A stretch of DNA of 64,000 nucleotides, taken from the NCBI GenBank assembly GCA_039720395.1, contig CM077832.1:17517850-17581849 (forward strand), read 5' to 3'. The translations under genes and the position numbers were made by a program. The notes under the pieces were generated by a model that saw nothing but the letters and a program-made list of their open reading frames with translations, did no database searches and had not been told where the DNA came from. The DNA comes from Liquidambar formosana (taxonomy: Eukaryota; Streptophyta; Magnoliopsida; Saxifragales; Altingiaceae). Positions 47,358 through 58,924 of the stretch are shown here, in pieces (the stretch's first letter is position 1; each line of letters opens with the position of its first letter).

Positions 47358-50300
47358 TCAAATAAATTCACTAAATTCAATAGTTGGCTCGGAATATACT
47401 AATATAGAAGGACTTTCATCAATGGTATCATAATTGTTGTCTATTCCATTGACATCTCGCTCGTCCTCAATAATCATATTATGCAATATTATGCATGCTT
47501 GCGTGATATCTTTAAGAGTATCAATGTCCCAAAAACGTGCTAATCCAGCGAACAATTGCAAATTGTGATTGAAGTACCCCAAATGCTCGTTTGACATCCT
47601 TTCTCATTGACTCTTGAGCTTTAGCAAACATTTTGTTCTTATTTCCTTTTGGAGAAGGAATTGTTTTTACAAATGTTGACCACTACGGGTATATACCATT
47701 GGCAAAATAGTATCCCATTGTATAATTGTGAACCATTTATCGAATAATTAACTTAGGAGTCCGCCCTTGAGCAAGATCACTAATTACAAAAGACCTTTCT
47801 AGTTGTGAACCACGGGTTTCGATTCGGGGGAGGAAGGAAAAAACCCTTCTTTTAAAAAGACTTGTAGATATTTAAATTAATAAAAATCTGGTTTTTAAAA
47901 GGCTTACAAAAACAAGCAAACAATGAGGCGCCACCTCATTTTTTAAGGAAAAAAGGAAAACCTTGAAAATAGTTTTAAAGAAAACTTTTGAAAACCAAAC
48001 ACATGACTCCGATCAAGGAAAAGGCAGGTCTATCAGAACAAGAGAGGATTCAGAGACTAAGTTACGATGTGGGAAGGTTTTAGGAAACATCCTATATGCA
48101 CCCACATCGCCCCAAAATGGCTCTCTAAATTTATATGGGCTATTTCAATCACTTCCTAATTAGTCACTATGCATATGCAAAGAATCATCCATAAATAATC
48201 CACATTCATCTATGAACATTCATAAAGCAATAAACATCCACAAAGTATGTAAATATCCATGAACAAATAAGAGAGATATGGAAAAGCATGTAAAATAGGG
48301 ACAGAGAATAAGATAACAAATCCATCCTACTATTCTAGCAAATATGTGATGGATAAATGATGAAGCATGGGTCCATCCTACTCCTTTAGCAAATAAGTGA
48401 TGGACAAATGGATAAAAAGAAAAAAAAAAAAAGAAAACCTAGGATACTTAGTATCCTAAGGCGGACTTGAACATCAAATGAGCGCCTACGTACCTTACAT
48501 ACAAAGATGTAAGGATCAAAGTCCACGTTGTTCGATTGAGAAGGGGTTATTCCCTTTACAATGAACTATAAACCCTAAGTTTCCAACTTAAGAAAGGTTT
48601 TAAAACTTAGGAGTTTCCAAAATAGTTTGAGAAAAAGTAGGTATTTGAGAAAGAATAGAATTCTAACTCAAATAGACTTCTAAAGAGATTTGAATTCAAA
48701 AGAGAATAGAACTCCAAGTAAAATAGAATTTTAAGAAAGTTGGAAACTTAGGACTTCTAATCCAAAGTAAAGACAATAACCCAAGGGGGGAGAAGAGAAC
48801 AAATCAAAACAAACTTACCATAAACCACTTATCATATGCAAATTATCCCGAAACATCTAGAAAACACCAATTAATCACCCTATGTATTCTATAGGGCAAT
48901 TATTAAGCTCAAATCAACCATATTCATGCTCAAATAATCATTAGGAGACCTAAATCAAATCTGAACAGAATACTAAACATGCATATAATGACCTAAAACT
49001 CATGCAAATAACAAAAATCAAAAGAAAAAACACAAACCTAATATGCTCCTATATGCTCTAAACACCCTAACATGCACAAAACTATCAAAAACATGCTAAA
49101 TATGAACTATCATGATGAAAATATCATATGACAATCCTGAACATAAAAAGAAAACCTAACATGATGCCTTAGGTAAGTGCTTTATGTAAGAATGTGAAAT
49201 AATCATCCTTACGGCGAACATTCTTAAGTAAAATTACCCGGAGATAATTTTACGTAGAAACCACTCCTTATGAATGGTTTCTTCACATATCCTACGTAAA
49301 ATATATACCTAAGAATGTAAAGAAATTCACAGCGCACTTAAATACACTTCAGAAAGCACCTATGCACGACCTCATCTTCTAAGGACGATAATTATCCTCA
49401 AAAATAATAATCATCCATACACCTATGAAGACGAGGCTTACACAGCAAGTGTCCTATACAAAAGATGCTTAAAATCATGCATATAATTGAACCATGAAGA
49501 GAAAACTGGCCTAAACACATCAACTAATTTTCTGTGCAAAACGTACCTCTATCTTTAAGAGAGAAACTATCTTAACAGCAAGCAACTCACAATCCTATTC
49601 CACTAGCATGCTTTTCACATTATATTTGAATCATATACACTCTAAAATATAGAGTATATATGATTCTTAATTCAATTCTAAGCCATAACTATACAGAGAA
49701 TGGAGTATAAGAAGAAAGAATCGTAAAAGGATGTAAAGGAGACTTACAACAAAGCAAAGGTCTTCGCTGCATTCTTCCTTCTCTTTGGCTTGATTGTCTT
49801 CTAGTTCCTCATCAAAATTGCAGTAGAAGCCTCCTCCAAGTGATGTGGGTGTATGCAAACTCGTAGTCCCTCTCTCTCTTCTGAATATGAAGTGTTCAAA
49901 AGTCCAGCAAAAGTCCCTTATGCTGATGAATGAGCCTCTATTTATAACTAACCAACTATATGAACCAATGGTTGAGATTAGTTCACCATAAAACCAATCT
50001 AGGGCTGTAATTAAATCCCACGGATGTTAAACAACTCAAAACCACCTCCCAATAGGCTTAGAAGTCCTTTAAAAGGCTGAAATTTAGAGTGGTAGAGTCC
50101 CATTCCATCAAAACTTCAAAAAGAGATAAATCAGGACGGAGCTCTCGAGTGACCAGTTGGGTGAACCGGTTGGACCGGTTGGGTGACCGGTCACCCGAGA
50201 GGAATCCAAAAAAAATTAGAATTCTAGCTCGGTTTGGACTCCTAACTTCAAACGGACTTAAATTCTTCATTTTAACTCCGATTTGAGTGATTCAAAAGCC

Positions 50301-51585
50301 AAAATTTCAAGGATTCAATGTAGAATAAGCTTAGGATATTCTTGAATCAAGAATCCCTAACCATGGTCAGGTGGCTGGGTCTTCATGAGGCAATTACCCA
50401 AAAAAAAGTCAATTAACCATAGGGTAATGTGGTGAACCAATCCCAAACCTATCAATAAATTAAATTGGCTCTTAAATTGGACTCATTTCATCATTTTAAG
50501 GTCGATGGAACATTCCGGAACAAATTTGGAAGTCAATTGGAAAATATACAAAGTAAAGGATGAAATTGCCCTTCAAGTCGCAAAAGTTCTAATTAACTAT
50601 CCAAACCTATCTGGAATTGAACCAAATTTGACACACATATCCAAAATGACCCTAGAAACTAAATGCAAGTGATGGGACTCAACAAAGAGACAAAAATATG
50701 CATGCAATGATGACCTATTCTCCTAAGGCTTAAAAGGGCAAAAGTGTCCTTTAAGGCTTAGGGACTCCTAGATGCTTCTAAACCCAACCAAATGATATCA
50801 TGAACTTATGGGGGTGAAAATGGGGTGTCTACACTAGTATGTTGAGATCATTAAGAGATCCTAGTAAACCAAAAAATGCATGCCATATCTAAAGATCATT
50901 GGAAGCTGTCAGAAGCGACAGCTTCCAAAATGATTGTTAGTTCATGGATGTGACCAGAATACATACCTTGCCATCCTCCTGGACAATTCTTCCATTTCCA
51001 ATGCATACAATCAATACTACCCAACATCCTAGGAAACCACGTCTTTCAACAATTTCTAACAACCTAGCACTGTCATTTTCATTCAGTGATCTTAAATATT
51101 CATCAGAAAAAATAGCAATCACTGCCTTAACAAACCTTTTTAGAGCTTCTATTGCAGTGGTTTCCCCGATCCTCACGTAGTCATCCACTGCATCTGCTGA
51201 TACTCCATAAGTAAGCATCCTCAATGCAGTTGTGATCTTCTAAAGTGAAGATAAACCAACCACTCCACAAGCATCTTTTTTTTGTACAAAGTATTGATCG
51301 TAGGCTTCCATTGCAGATTGAATACTGAGGAAAAAGCGAACGATTCATTCGAAACCTCCTACGAAATACATTGGCAGGGATATATAGGATCGTTAGTGAA
51401 GTAGTCATGATAAGGTCTTTGATGGCCTTGAACTCTATCACGATCTATAACAACATGACCTGGAACAGAACCACAACGTGTTCTAGAGTGTCTTTCGTTA
51501 TTGACCCTTTCTTATTCCATAGCAATTAATGCTAACAGCTCTAATTGACGATCATAATCATCATCATCAAGAAGCATATTCATTA
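47358..51585 (-). pseudogene. Harbinger DDE transposase, broken and split by a solo LTR
   Basis: The minus-strand start is at 51585 (MNMLLDDDDYDRQL). Recognisable blocks follow: DRDRVQGHQ; FRRRFRMNRSLF; LRMLTYGVSADAVDDYVRIG; TAIEALKRF; the first catalytic Asp in [15 protein letters not shown], reached through a one-base shift near 51031; and TIILEAVAS. At 50833 the solo LTR interrupts. The gene resumes at 47798 with FVISDLAQG, then MGYYFANGIYP, FVKTIPSPKGNKNKMFAKAQ and ACIILHNMIIEDERD, ending EFSEFI. Multiple stops and frameshifts show it died independently of the LTR insertion. Confidence 0.88.
47804..50833 (-). repeat. Solo LTR, family T, 3030 bp
   Basis: On the minus strand it runs TGTAGACACCCCATTTTCAC ... 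CCCGTGGTTCACA, with CTAGT duplicated at 47799-47803 and 50834-50838. Reading across the gap joins transposase sequence on both sides, which proves the insertion. TATAAATAGAGG lies near 49940 on the minus strand, and GGTACGTAGGC near 48490 is shared with the LTR at 29971. Tat/Ogre-like gypsy is inferred. Confidence 0.92.
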
Positions 51586-52527
51586 AACGATTACTGAGCC
51601 ATATAGTATAAAGACGCAAGATAGTTGAGAGAAAATGTTGTTGAGATATGTAAAAGTGGGAGATGAACTAAATGGAGATGAACTAAAAGTGGTGATAAGA
51701 TAGGAGAATCTAGGAGATGAAATGGTATTCATATTTATAGAGGAGATAAAATATGACCGTTAGGCAAAAATGACTATTGTAAATATTGACCATTTGAAAA
51801 AATGTCCATTTAAAAAAAAAATTAAAAATTCAAAATTTTAATTTTTTAATATTTAAATTTAAAAGTTTTTTTTTTTTGAAAAAATTACCATTGTAAATAT
51901 AATCATTAAAAATATAACCGTTGGAAAAAATAACAACTTTTACAATTCAAATTTTGAAAGTTGAAAGTTGGTTGGTGTAGCTCAAATTTAGTTAGCATGG
52001 TTGGAGTGCAAACCAAAATAGTTAGCTAGCTATTTTACAGAATGCCCTTTTGCTAGCTAAAATAGCTCAAATTTAGCTAGCATGGTTAGAGATGCTCTTA
52101 TGTTTTAATTTTGTCAATGTGCCCCCTAGTTCAATTGGAACATAAAACCAATCATCGATGGTCATCCAATTAGACATGATTTCGATGAGTATTCCAGTGA
52201 TTTTGGGCAACATGGCTCCGTTAATGGTATCATGTGAGTAGCCATGTGACTAATTTTCATTAATTTTCATTAACGGCGAGTGATGGTGAGGCACATTGCC
52301 AAAAATTAAAATATAAGGGAGGCACATCGACAAAATTAAAACAATAGGGGGGGTTATTTGCTAACCCCCCATACTTCAGGGGGTTTTCTGCAATTTACCC
52401 TAAATCAGAAGTCCTAAACTTAAGCAGCAAGCTGCAAAATAGGGAACCCAAACGAACCTATAGGAATCCAAGTTAAATAAGGTAAAATAATGACTGGTAA
52501 AGAAATTCATAATAGCAAATCTACTGA

Positions 52528-52650
52528 CGACTGTAGGTACAGTTAACTGACTGTAGGTACGATTAAAGGCAAAATGCTATTATGCAAAAACTACTCCCAA
52601 CCGTAGGTATAGTTTGCCTAACCGTAGGTACAATTGAAGGCAGAATGCTA
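52528..52650. repeat. Four CGTAGGTA repeats in the split gypsy LTR
   Basis: GACTGTAGGTAC (twice) and AACCGTAGGTA (twice) occur around 52528, 52549, 52599 and 52620, each next to AGTT/GATT and followed by AAGGCA.AATGCTATT in two cases. This indicates a duplicated unit of about 70 bp. Confidence 0.6.
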
Positions 52651-52810
52651 TTTTGGCTTCTGGTGTTCTCTCCCTTCTAGTACTCTTTTTTGTTTCGTTT
52701 TTGGAGGTCCATCCAGACTAAGAATTCCTCAGCAAGTTGTTCTGCATCAAGTTATCACATAATCAATCAATTAATGCAAATATAATAAATATAAAAATTT
52801 CGGGACATCA

Positions 52811-53640
52811 CATATCACTTTAATTTACACTATATACCCAAAAAGTACATTTGAGATTCATCTTTCTAAAATCTCTTCAAATATAGCAACTATCTTTTTC
52901 AAATAAGTAATTGAGTATTGAAATTACCGAGTCAATGATTAATTCCACTATTATTCCATAATAAGAATGGCTCAAGGATGGCTCAAGGATGGCTCAAGGA
53001 TATATAGGTAATTATCTAACTATGTATCAACTATACTAATAGATATTTCAACTTTAAGACCCCTAGTCAAACTAATGCATATTTACACACAAACAATAAA
53101 TGATAATTTATTCATAACATTGATGATATTTACACTATCATTTCATAAACTAAATACCCAACAAATACCTAGGGCTTGTTTTCCTAAGACCTTTTAACTT
53201 ACATCATCTATCTTTAAGAATTACATTACCTCTTCTACATGAAAAATCACAATCAAGGGTTTGGCCGGTGACAAAAAGAACAAAATATTTTGATGGATTA
53301 GACTTCCTTAATGATGTGGCATCAAATGGGTTTGATGTGAAACACGTCTATGGTTTCGAATATTAATGACAAACACAAATGTATGTTGATGTTTCACCAT
53401 AGATGTGGGTCGATCAATATATCTCACGAAGCAATCGACCAATACTGGGTTTTTCTGAGGGAATGAGGTTTTTTAAGGGAATGTAAAAAGACAACAAATC
53501 ATCCAAATCAAACGCTACCATTAGATATACGAACTAAAATGGCATAAGTGCAATTTGCTACTTTTTATTTTGCAAAAGGGCATTATGGTCAATGAACTAA
53601 AAGGTGGAAAATGGCATTTTATAAATGAACAGTGAATTTG
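52811..53640. other. Non-coding DNA
   Basis: It contains three 11-bp units ATGGCTCAAGG at 52967-52999. No gene is supported. Confidence 0.45.
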
Positions 53641-53803
53641 TAGTCGAAAGTAGTTACTTATTGATGTGTGTGTTGTGGGGCCGGTGCACACATCCGAGGT
53701 TTGCCCCTTTATCCTACTCTAGTTAACGGCATTAGGTATCGATTTCGAAGTCGTGGAGGATAGGCTGAGGGGATTCATCCTCGTATCAAAAAAAAAAAAA
53801 AAG
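53641..53803 (+). mobile_element. Probable retroposon 3' end with A tail
   Basis: A locally GC-rich block (GGGGCCGGTGCACACATCCG, then GGATAGGCTGAGGGGATTCA) ends in a pure A tract at 53788-53802. This layout fits a SINE or LINE 3' end. No flanking duplication was found. Confidence 0.4.
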
Positions 53804-53879
53804 GGTAGTTACTAGCCCCAAACATGTGAGGGCTATTATTAGGACAGATTTGTGTACTGATTCACAGTAAATTTTAATA

Positions 53880-54060
53880 GTTTTGTTAACGGCATCAATC
53901 CAAAGAACATTATTGAAGTTTTGTTAGGAGCTACCCCAGGGCAGAAGGATCTAATAATTACTCAATGTGTGTGGGATGATGGGACTGCATGTGCATGAGA
54001 GATTAGTAGGGGTGTGAAGCTTTTAGACACCTTTGTTATTATAAAAAAAAAAAAATCAAT
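53880..54060 (+). mobile_element. Second A-tailed retroposon-like fragment
   Basis: ATGAGAGATTAGTAGGGGTG, then TGAAGCTTTTAGACACC and an A tract at 54043-54054. The GATTAGTNGGGG...GACACC pattern before an A tail is typical of plant LINE 3' ends; the fragment is short and its family is not certain. Confidence 0.4.
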
Positions 54061-54245
54061 AATATCGAAACTATAGGGCATAATTTGTCCGATTTTAAAC
54101 CTAGGGTGAAAAGCAATTTCATTTAAAAGTACGAGAAGGCTAAGTCATAATTTATCTATAGATAAATTAATATAAAAAAGCAACCCCCCCCCCCCCCAAA
54201 AAAAAATTGCTAACCTCACCTTGTGTATGTGTTTTGTTGTAATTA

Positions 54246-55923
54246 GGACTAATAACAAACTAAACCGAACTGTGCTTTGGAAAAGCTTATTTATTTACAT
54301 TTGAGTCGAACTTTTAATGAACCTATAATATTGTTAACAAGCTTGTTCGTTAAGAAGCTTGATTGTTTACATGCGAGCTAAGATTTTAATGAACCCAGAA
54401 TATTGTAATCAAGCTTGTTCATTAGGAAGCTTGGTTGTTTACGTTCGAGTCGAGCTTTAAATGAGCTTAGAATATTGTGATAATGTTAGTAGAAATTAAT
54501 GAAGGTTGGGCTTGAATCAGCTTGGCTTGATTAACCTTAATAAGCGAAGCTTGAGCTTCGAATCTACAAATTTGAGCCTTTTAAGTTTCAATGAGAAATA
54601 TTTACAATGATCAATGACCCTTCATTTTTAATAGGTAAAGACAAATTTATTAAAGTTGAGTTCAAAATGCATTCCACTGAAACAGCACTAGATAAATAAA
54701 ACCTCTACCAACAAACTCAAGTCATAAGTGCAATATCAAACAATTAAGTTGCAAACAAAAAATGAGGTAAGCCCTAAAAAATTTAAGATTAATTATCTCT
54801 ACTATTATATAGGAAACCCATCGTGTTGGAGTGCTTCAACTGTTTTTTCTATTAATTGCCCTCCTCATAAAGAATCAGTTTATATTTTAAAAGGGCTAAG
54901 AAATCCAATTGAAAAAAATAATAGTTTCCCACTCTCTTGGAATAACTGAAAACCAATTATCTATATCTTAAAATTTCAAATACCCACTTTCTTGGCTAAG
55001 TGATATAGTTATGAGTTAATTATCATTGAAAAAATAGTTATGAAAACTACTCATTTGGCCATAACCCACATTTCTCCAAAAAAAATTTCCCCTTTTTCTC
55101 CGTAGTCTTCAAACGGTCTTCTTCACAAACCATCATCTCAAAAAAGTAAGAGGAAATCAACAAGGTCAACAAAATTAGAACGAGGATAGATTTATTTCTA
55201 TGCGCACTTGCGTATGGAAGCTTTTGAGTTTGTTTGGTGGAAAATCAAGTCAACCATGCATCAAGGTTTGTTTATTGTGTAGGGATTGTTGAAGGAATGT
55301 CCATCACATCTAACCTCGATGAGTATCGAAGCATTACGATTATGATCACTTTATGGATTAAGGAGCACAAAGGATCAATTTCATTTGTTGGAGGCATGAA
55401 GCCTTTTGATCATCTAAAAAAAACAAAAAAAATTTATGTTGTTTGGCCAAGGTAAATAATTCAACCTAGCTTTAATCTCTATTTTGCTTTTCATTTATAT
55501 TTCATGGCAGAGTGTTTGATTTGGTCATTTGTACTTTGATTTTGATGACAAATACTAGAGTTTTTCAATGCTTTTGAAGAGTAATATTTTTGCATTACAT
55601 ATTTTTTAGATGCACGTGTTGGTAACATCAATCTCTAAACAAAAAAACTTATCATAAATAAAGTCATCTTGTACAATATACATTATGTTATGCACGCATC
55701 GAGTGTATTTAGCGGCTACTTTATATTAATTGTAATCCAACTCGGCCACTTTTGAGCCCATTAGAGTCCTTAACAATCTTCTTCTCAAATTTTTGACAAA
55801 GCTTGTTTACAAGCGCAATCAAGTTAAGATGAGCTTAAAATTTAGGTTTGAGCTTAGATTGTTTAATAATTGATTGATTACGAGTCAAGTCCTTATCAAG
55901 CTCGTTCGTTTGCTTGCAACCTA
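54246..55923. mobile_element. hAT-like non-autonomous element
   Basis: Left TAGGACTAATAACAAAC and right GTTTGCTTGCAACCTA are imperfect inverted ends of TAGGGTTGCAAACGAA type. Subterminal AAGCTTGTTCGTTAAGAAGC words recur in units of about 63 bp at 54330-54480, with complementary AAGCTCGTTCGTTTGCTTGC at the right. No convincing 8-bp duplication was found. The interior ORF 55234-55455 has no recognised domain. Confidence 0.45.
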
Positions 55924-55952
55924 GCTGCTACTCACCGTGATGTTCTTATGGC

Positions 55953-56911
55953 CAATGTTTTAAAACCCAGACCGTTAATCAAACCGGAAAAGTCATCGGG
56001 TTAAGGGTCACTGGTTCAACCTATCGGGTCAAACCGGAATTGAACCGTGACGTCATCATGACGCAATAAATATTTAATATTTAATATAATATATAATATA
56101 TAATTATAATCTATAAACTAAAAAATATATATAAATAGAAAAAAAAAATTTCTCTAAAACTTTTTCACACAACTTCTTATCAGTCTTCATACTTTTACTT
56201 TTGCAGCACCTGACACCTTTTTCTTTTCCCAACACCTACTCACATTTATCAATTTTGTCTCATTCTTGCCTCTTCACTATCTTATACAAAAGGTAAAAGA
56301 GGAGAGAATTTCCTTAATTTCTTGAAGTGAAACTCAGACTCACGGCGGTAGCTCTTACTGCTGATCTTCATCTTCTCCTCTGCCCATAACCTTTGCAATG
56401 GCATCTTCTTCAATGAGCTTCCACCTAGGCAACAGCAGCTTCCTCCCTTACCCTCCCCATCGAAAATGTTACAAACTATGTTTCCGTCAAACTTGATGGT
56501 TCCAACCGCTTGGTTTGGCAAGATCAAGACATATCTGAAGAGTAAAGACAAGTGGACAACCATAGCTTGGAAGCAAGAGAGGTAGAGTGAGAACTGGAGA
56601 AGTCGCATAGCCAGAGAGTCGCTCGCAGTCTCGCATAACCCAGCCCTTTCGTCGATTTGGGAATTGGAGCTTTTCTCTTTTGCTTTGGCTCTTTAAGCCT
56701 TGAATTGATTAATGAAAAAACCCGGCCGGTTCTACCAACCCACGAACGGTTTTACTGGTTCACCGGTTAAACCGGTGGGTTTCACGGTTTTCTTCATTTT
56801 TTACGGTTTTATGTTTCAAACGATTTGATAGGCTTAACTGGATCGGAACCTTAACCGGTCGACGGTTTAACCGGTTGAACCGGGCAGTCCGGTCCGGGTT
56901 TTAAAACATTG
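55953..56911. mobile_element. hAT-type element carrying a copia gag fragment
   Basis: Perfect 16-bp inverted ends CAATGTTTTAAAACCC / GGGTTTTAAAACATTG with CTTATGGC duplicated at 55945-55952 and 56912-56919 (8 bp, hAT-like). The right side repeats ACCGGTT words. Inside, about 56430-56545 (+) encodes ASSLTLPIENVTNYVSVKLD then GSNRLVWQDQD, which resembles the N-terminus of plant copia gag proteins, followed by a stop. The interior therefore includes captured retroelement coding sequence. No transposase. Confidence 0.8.
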
Positions 56912-57420
56912 CTTATGGCTACCAAAAAGTGAAAAAAAAACACACCGTATTGGTGACTCGATCAGAGCTATCGTATGCCCAGGCAGTGAGCAGGTAAAAA
57001 GATGCCTACACTACATTTGAGAGTTTAGGAGGGAAAAGAAAAGAAAGGAAATATTTGTTAGGAGATGAAAAAAAAGGAAAGAAAGGATTGTGGTTTTCCT
57101 CATCTTGTTTGGGAGTTTAGAAAAGAAAGTGTTTATTTTCTTTTCGGTTCAAGAGTTGAAAAGAAAAGAAATAATCCATTAAATGTGCATTTTACAAATA
57201 TATCCTCAGCAAGTCAGGGTATATATATCATATGGGCTAAGAGTCAAATGTCATTTTCTATTTTTAATATGTTATTAGATGAGTAAAATAGGCATTATGA
57301 AAGTCTCATTAAACACATTTTCCTTTTCATCAATTTTGTGAGAGGAAAAAAAAAAGGTGAGAGTTTTGAATCCCTCCATTTCTCTTTCCTCGTGAAAATT
57401 TCATTAAAAACTCTAACCCT
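56912..57420. other. Non-coding purine-rich DNA
   Basis: No gene is supported. AAAGAAAGGA-type words suggest relationship to the adjacent fold-back repeat. Confidence 0.35.
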
Positions 57421-57965
57421 ATGTTTGATACAGTGGATTTGTGGGAGGATGGAAAGGAGAGGAGAGAAAAGTGGAGGGAAAGAGGTTAGGGCGTGTGTTT
57501 GGTAGGAAAGAAAGGGGAGGAGAGGGGGGGGAATAGAGAATCCCTTAAGTCATCTCTTTCTCATCCCTCCAATTTTGGGGGGAAAGGTGGAGGGAAAGAA
57601 CTGGATTGTTGTTAAAATGACTATATTGTCCTCACATTTTTACAACTTCTTTTATATGTGAGGGTAAAAAAGTAAAATCATACTTTTTAATATCCATCTA
57701 TTCATCCATCTATCCATCCATTCATTTATCCTTCCAAACACAAAAGAAGGAAAAGAAGAAGGAAAAAACTATAATTCTATCCATCTTATCAAACACGCAG
57801 GAAGGAAAGAGGGTTTCCCTTCCCAAGGATGAAAAGTCCATCCTTTCTACATTTCCTTCGTCTCATTTTTTCATTCTCTCTACCAAACACGGCAGTAAAA
57901 CAAAGGGAAAGTTTTTCCTTTCCCTCCACTTCCTGTCTCTTCCCTCCACTTGCATCCAAACACAG
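57421..57965. mobile_element. Fold-back MITE-like repeat near a gene start
   Basis: Left GTTTGATACAGTGGATTTGT, then GGAGGATGGAAAGGAGAGG, and right ...CCTCCACTTGCATCCAAACACAG are imperfect inverted ends; a second pair (TGTTTGGTAGGAAAG / CTACCAAACACGG) lies inside. It is related to 23440-23960. It ends within about 30 bp of the presumed leader of the gene starting at 58925. No target duplication was resolved. Confidence 0.45.
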
Positions 57966-58924
57966 TGCTTCTATTCGAGGCGTTCAAATGCGCTTGAAGC
58001 CTTCTCTGTCTGTCTGTCACCTGGCGCCATATCGTGTGAGTGGCAACACAGCAGTCGCAGACGCCTCTCGAATCTCTCTCTGGTTCCACTACGCACGCGA
58101 GAGTCCACCACAGGTACTTCCCCACGTCCCCCTCATTTCAATCCTCTCGATCGAAACCCCTAGCACATTTCTCTGCTCTTTCCATGTATATACACATATG
58201 CATACCATATTTATCGGACTCTTACCTGAATCTGCAATCTGGAAACCCTAAGATTGTTTGTCTCGACGGAATTATTTTTTTGTTATTTTTTGGTCCTATG
58301 GATGCCTGATCACAGGCAACACACGGGCCTCGGCCACCCCAAGACTATCAGCCATAAGGCAAAGTGAAACCCCCGGTGGGGGAGACTCCCAGACCTTCAG
58401 ACGGCCTTCCATAGAGTGGGCTAATTCAGCCATAAAATCAGCACACTTGTTTCCTTCGCGAAAACTTTTTCGGGACAAAAAAAAAAAAAAATTCAGGTGG
58501 AAAGAGGTTTTATTTTATTTTTTTTATTTTTATTTTTTTAAACTCTTTAAAGTTTTATTCTTTACTTTTAGATGTTTCCTCTACCTGAAGTCTAACTGAA
58601 GATACATTATAGATTTTTTCCAAGCTTGAACAACAAATTTTTTCCTGGAAAATTTTTATCGCAACTATTTTCTGTGGAAACAAGAGCCCAGATTAAGATA
58701 TCGAAAGAAGTCCTATCAAGTTTTTTATTTTTATTTTTATACTTTAATTGAAGTTTATTTATCTGTATATTTTGTATGAGATGAACGTAGTCTCAAAGAA
58801 TTTTCGGTAGAAAGTTTATTTTTTTCTGTGGGAACACAGAGTGTAGGTTAAGAAGAGTGTAAAAGATTTCTTTTAATGTGTACAGAAGCTATGTTCGTGG
58901 AAAACTAGGGCTGAAATCAGTGGA
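57966..58924 (+). promoter_or_regulatory. Promoter and 5' leader of the 58925 gene, with a leader intron
   Basis: 57966-58113 is GC-richer than its surroundings and ends CCACCACAG before GTACTT, a good splice donor. An acceptor TTTTAATGTGTACAG ends at 58884, 40 bp before the ATG, so an intron of about 770 bp in the leader is plausible. It encloses the LINE fragment at 58296-58490. Transcription start and splicing are inferred. Confidence 0.4.
58296..58490 (-). mobile_element. LINE (L1-type) 3' fragment, RNase H end
   Basis: The minus-strand frame reads REGNKCADFMAELAHSMEG then WESPPPGVSLCLMADSLGVA, the C-terminal RNase H block of plant L1-type LINE ORF2 proteins, ending in a stop. An A-rich tail (ACCAAAAAATAACAAAAAAA) follows on the minus strand at about 58292-58270. 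The 5' part is truncated, as usual for LINEs. Confidence 0.7.

Larger units (their letters stand above)
41148..52097. mobile_element. PIF/Harbinger transposon, degenerate, with three nested solo LTRs
   Basis: Ends are GAGTATCTCCAACCA at the left and the complement of GAGCATCTCTAACCA at the right, as in Tourist/PIF elements. The adjoining trinucleotides are TCA (41145-41147) and TTA (52098-52100), one change from the usual TTA duplication. It carries the two Harbinger genes in convergent order: the Myb/SANT-like ORF1 (45806-46890, +) and the DDE transposase (51585-47358, -). Removing the LTRs at 42098-43470, 43482-45176 and 47804-50833 leaves about 4.8 kb, a normal size. Both genes are broken. 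Confidence 0.88.
41092..52400. mobile_element. MULE-type MITE split by a Harbinger transposon
   Basis: The left end GGGTAAATTGCAGAAAACCC (41092 onward, 56 bp) pairs with the right end ending ...GGGTTTTCTGCAATTTACCC at 52400, including the C-rich GGGTTAGCA...TAACCCCCC blocks. Flanks TAAATCAAC (41083-41091) and TAAATCAGA (52401-52409) match at 7 of 9 positions. Without the insert at 41148-52097 it is about 360 bp with long inverted repeats and no coding. Confidence 0.75.
40827..52810 (-). repeat. Ty3/gypsy LTR split by nested transposons
   Basis: Two pieces, 40827-41091 and 52401-52810, form an LTR of about 675 bp. On the minus strand it starts TGATGTCCCGAAATTTTT and ends CGCTATGTCA. A TATA-like CTTATATATAGG and an AATAAAGAATTTC motif lie in the left piece. 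The end region matches the LTR at 1051-1369, so both belong to related elements. The gap is filled by the MULE-type element 41092-52400. The right piece has four copies of CGTAGGTA words (52528-52650). Confidence 0.65.

Noticed and set aside
57829..58251. 140-codon plus-strand ORF
   Set aside because: It begins inside the fold-back repeat and runs through the presumed leader and its splice donor; the translation shows no domain.
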